Of a DNA stretch of 64,000 nucleotides, positions 63,029-64,000 are shown piece by piece. Every line of letters begins with the position of its first letter. The stretch's first letter is position 1. Position numbers and translations under genes: made by a program. A model generated the notes under the pieces. That model did no database searches. It was not told where the DNA came from and saw only the letters and a list, made by a program, of their open reading frames with translations. The stretch is from Vespula vulgaris (taxonomy: Eukaryota; Arthropoda; Insecta; Hymenoptera; Vespidae). Where the stretch lies: positions 4,560,501 through 4,624,500 of the forward strand of contig NC_066599.1 of the NCBI RefSeq assembly GCF_905475345.1, in the 5' to 3' direction.

Positions 63029-64000
63029 TTGATTGTGTGACGCATTTTACGTTTCTTCTTGCCTACTATTTTAACATCACAGATAAGGTATCGACGAATA
63101 GAGGTAAAATAGACATTATTAATATATAAACATCGGATATTTTTATTATTTAACTCCTCGTTAAAGAACCAATCAGAACTTTATTCTCAAAACAAGATTC
63201 ATGTATGGTGTGTATTGCATGGTTTAATAATTACTTTTTTTGTAAATAAAGTATTATGTGTCGAATATATCAAGATTTTCATTGGCTACTGCACGATATT
63301 TGGGTTTTATTGCATGTTAATCGAAGGTAAGTGCATCGCTATGATCGAAAGGAAAGTACTAAAGGCGCATGTGAATTTAAATTCACCGCCGTTAAAGCTG
63401 TCGTGTTTCTTCGGCAGTGATAGGTAACCTTCGACGATAATCGGCTACGATCGGAAGTGTTCGGTTTGAGACTATACGGGCTCGAAGTTGTTCGAATAGT
63501 TCGAGATCTTCAGTCTCGGTTCAGCTCGGCGTCCGCGCTAGGTCTGTTGGTGACGTGACACGTTCGTGACATGTGTCACACGAGTGTGTTAGCACTGTCG
63601 ACGTTGTTGCTTGAACGTGGATCGATTTAGGTGATTGTCCGCCTCGTTCTAACATTGAATTAATTTCAATAATTATTGAAAGCGAGAATCGTTGATTCGA
63701 TCGAAAAAGATTTTTATTATCTTTTGAAAATGATTAAACACGTTCATTCATACTGAACAGCTGATTACTTGACCATTCAATTTTTAGCGATTATTAAATA
63801 TTTATAAATATATCGTGCTATTATACATGCTTTCATTCTGGTTTCTAAAGATAGACTCTCTTTTCAAAAATATTGTTCATTTTTCTTTACATAGGAAATA
63901 TTAAAAACGACATCGCGACATTGATCTTATCATTATTCGCAATATTTCTTTCATCGTTCTTAAAAATCAACGGCTAAGCACGTACGAATTATCATTGAAT
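63029..64000. other. 3' UTR and probable promoter of a gene to the right
   Basis: After an AT-rich 3' region, 63365-63660 turns CG-richer (GTCTCGGTTCAGCTCGGCG and neighbours, many CGA/TCG words) and then returns to AT-rich at 63660. This resembles the promoter or first untranslated exon of a further gene on the plus strand; TTTAGGTGATT near 63630 could be a donor. No coding sequence is evident. Confidence 0.35.

Overview
The window is a gene-dense, strongly AT-rich piece of an animal nuclear genome. GT-AG introns of roughly 60-600 bp, long AT-rich 3' regions, many CT/GA microsatellites and the protein sequences themselves point to an insect. A hymenopteran (bee, wasp or ant) is my best guess, but this rests on the look of the sequence and not on any search. 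I found no bacterial genes, CRISPR array, tRNA, rRNA or recognisable transposon. All gene models below are spliced by hand; every junction was checked for phase and for a GT donor and AG acceptor.

Layout, left to right: Rac1 GTPase (+, 3410-4638); Exo70 exocyst subunit (-, 6246-8764); lingerer/UBAP2-like (+, 11230-17021, 14 exons) with a long 3' region; WDR13 homologue (+, 21485-23014); LMTK-type receptor-like kinase (-, 24686-31014); a 5.6 kb non-coding gap with promoter-like islands; LARP6/Acheron (+, 36599-38429); Ric1, the Rab6-GEF partner (+, 39678-45328, 16 exons); a small SAM-plus-membrane-anchor protein resembling the C-terminal half of GASZ (+, 47172-48002); an isolated N-terminal Sec8/EXOC4 module (-, 48504-49230) head to head with Tim44 (+, 49653-51860); a SESTD1-like Sec14/spectrin-repeat protein (+, about 54720 or 55305 to 59636); an unrecognised Ser/Thr-rich gene (+, 61168-63028); and a probable promoter of a further gene beyond the right edge.

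The genes do not form an operon. Several belong to membrane traffic and cytoskeletal control (Rac1, Exo70, the Sec8 module, Ric1, the SESTD1-like protein), and others to RNA biology (lingerer, LARP6, possibly the GASZ-like gene). The items most worth following are the Sec8 N-terminal-only gene, the ankyrin-less GASZ-like gene, the repeated R-R-x-S motif in LARP6, the Lys-to-Arg change in the LMTK kinase core, and several perfect palindromes in upstream regions.
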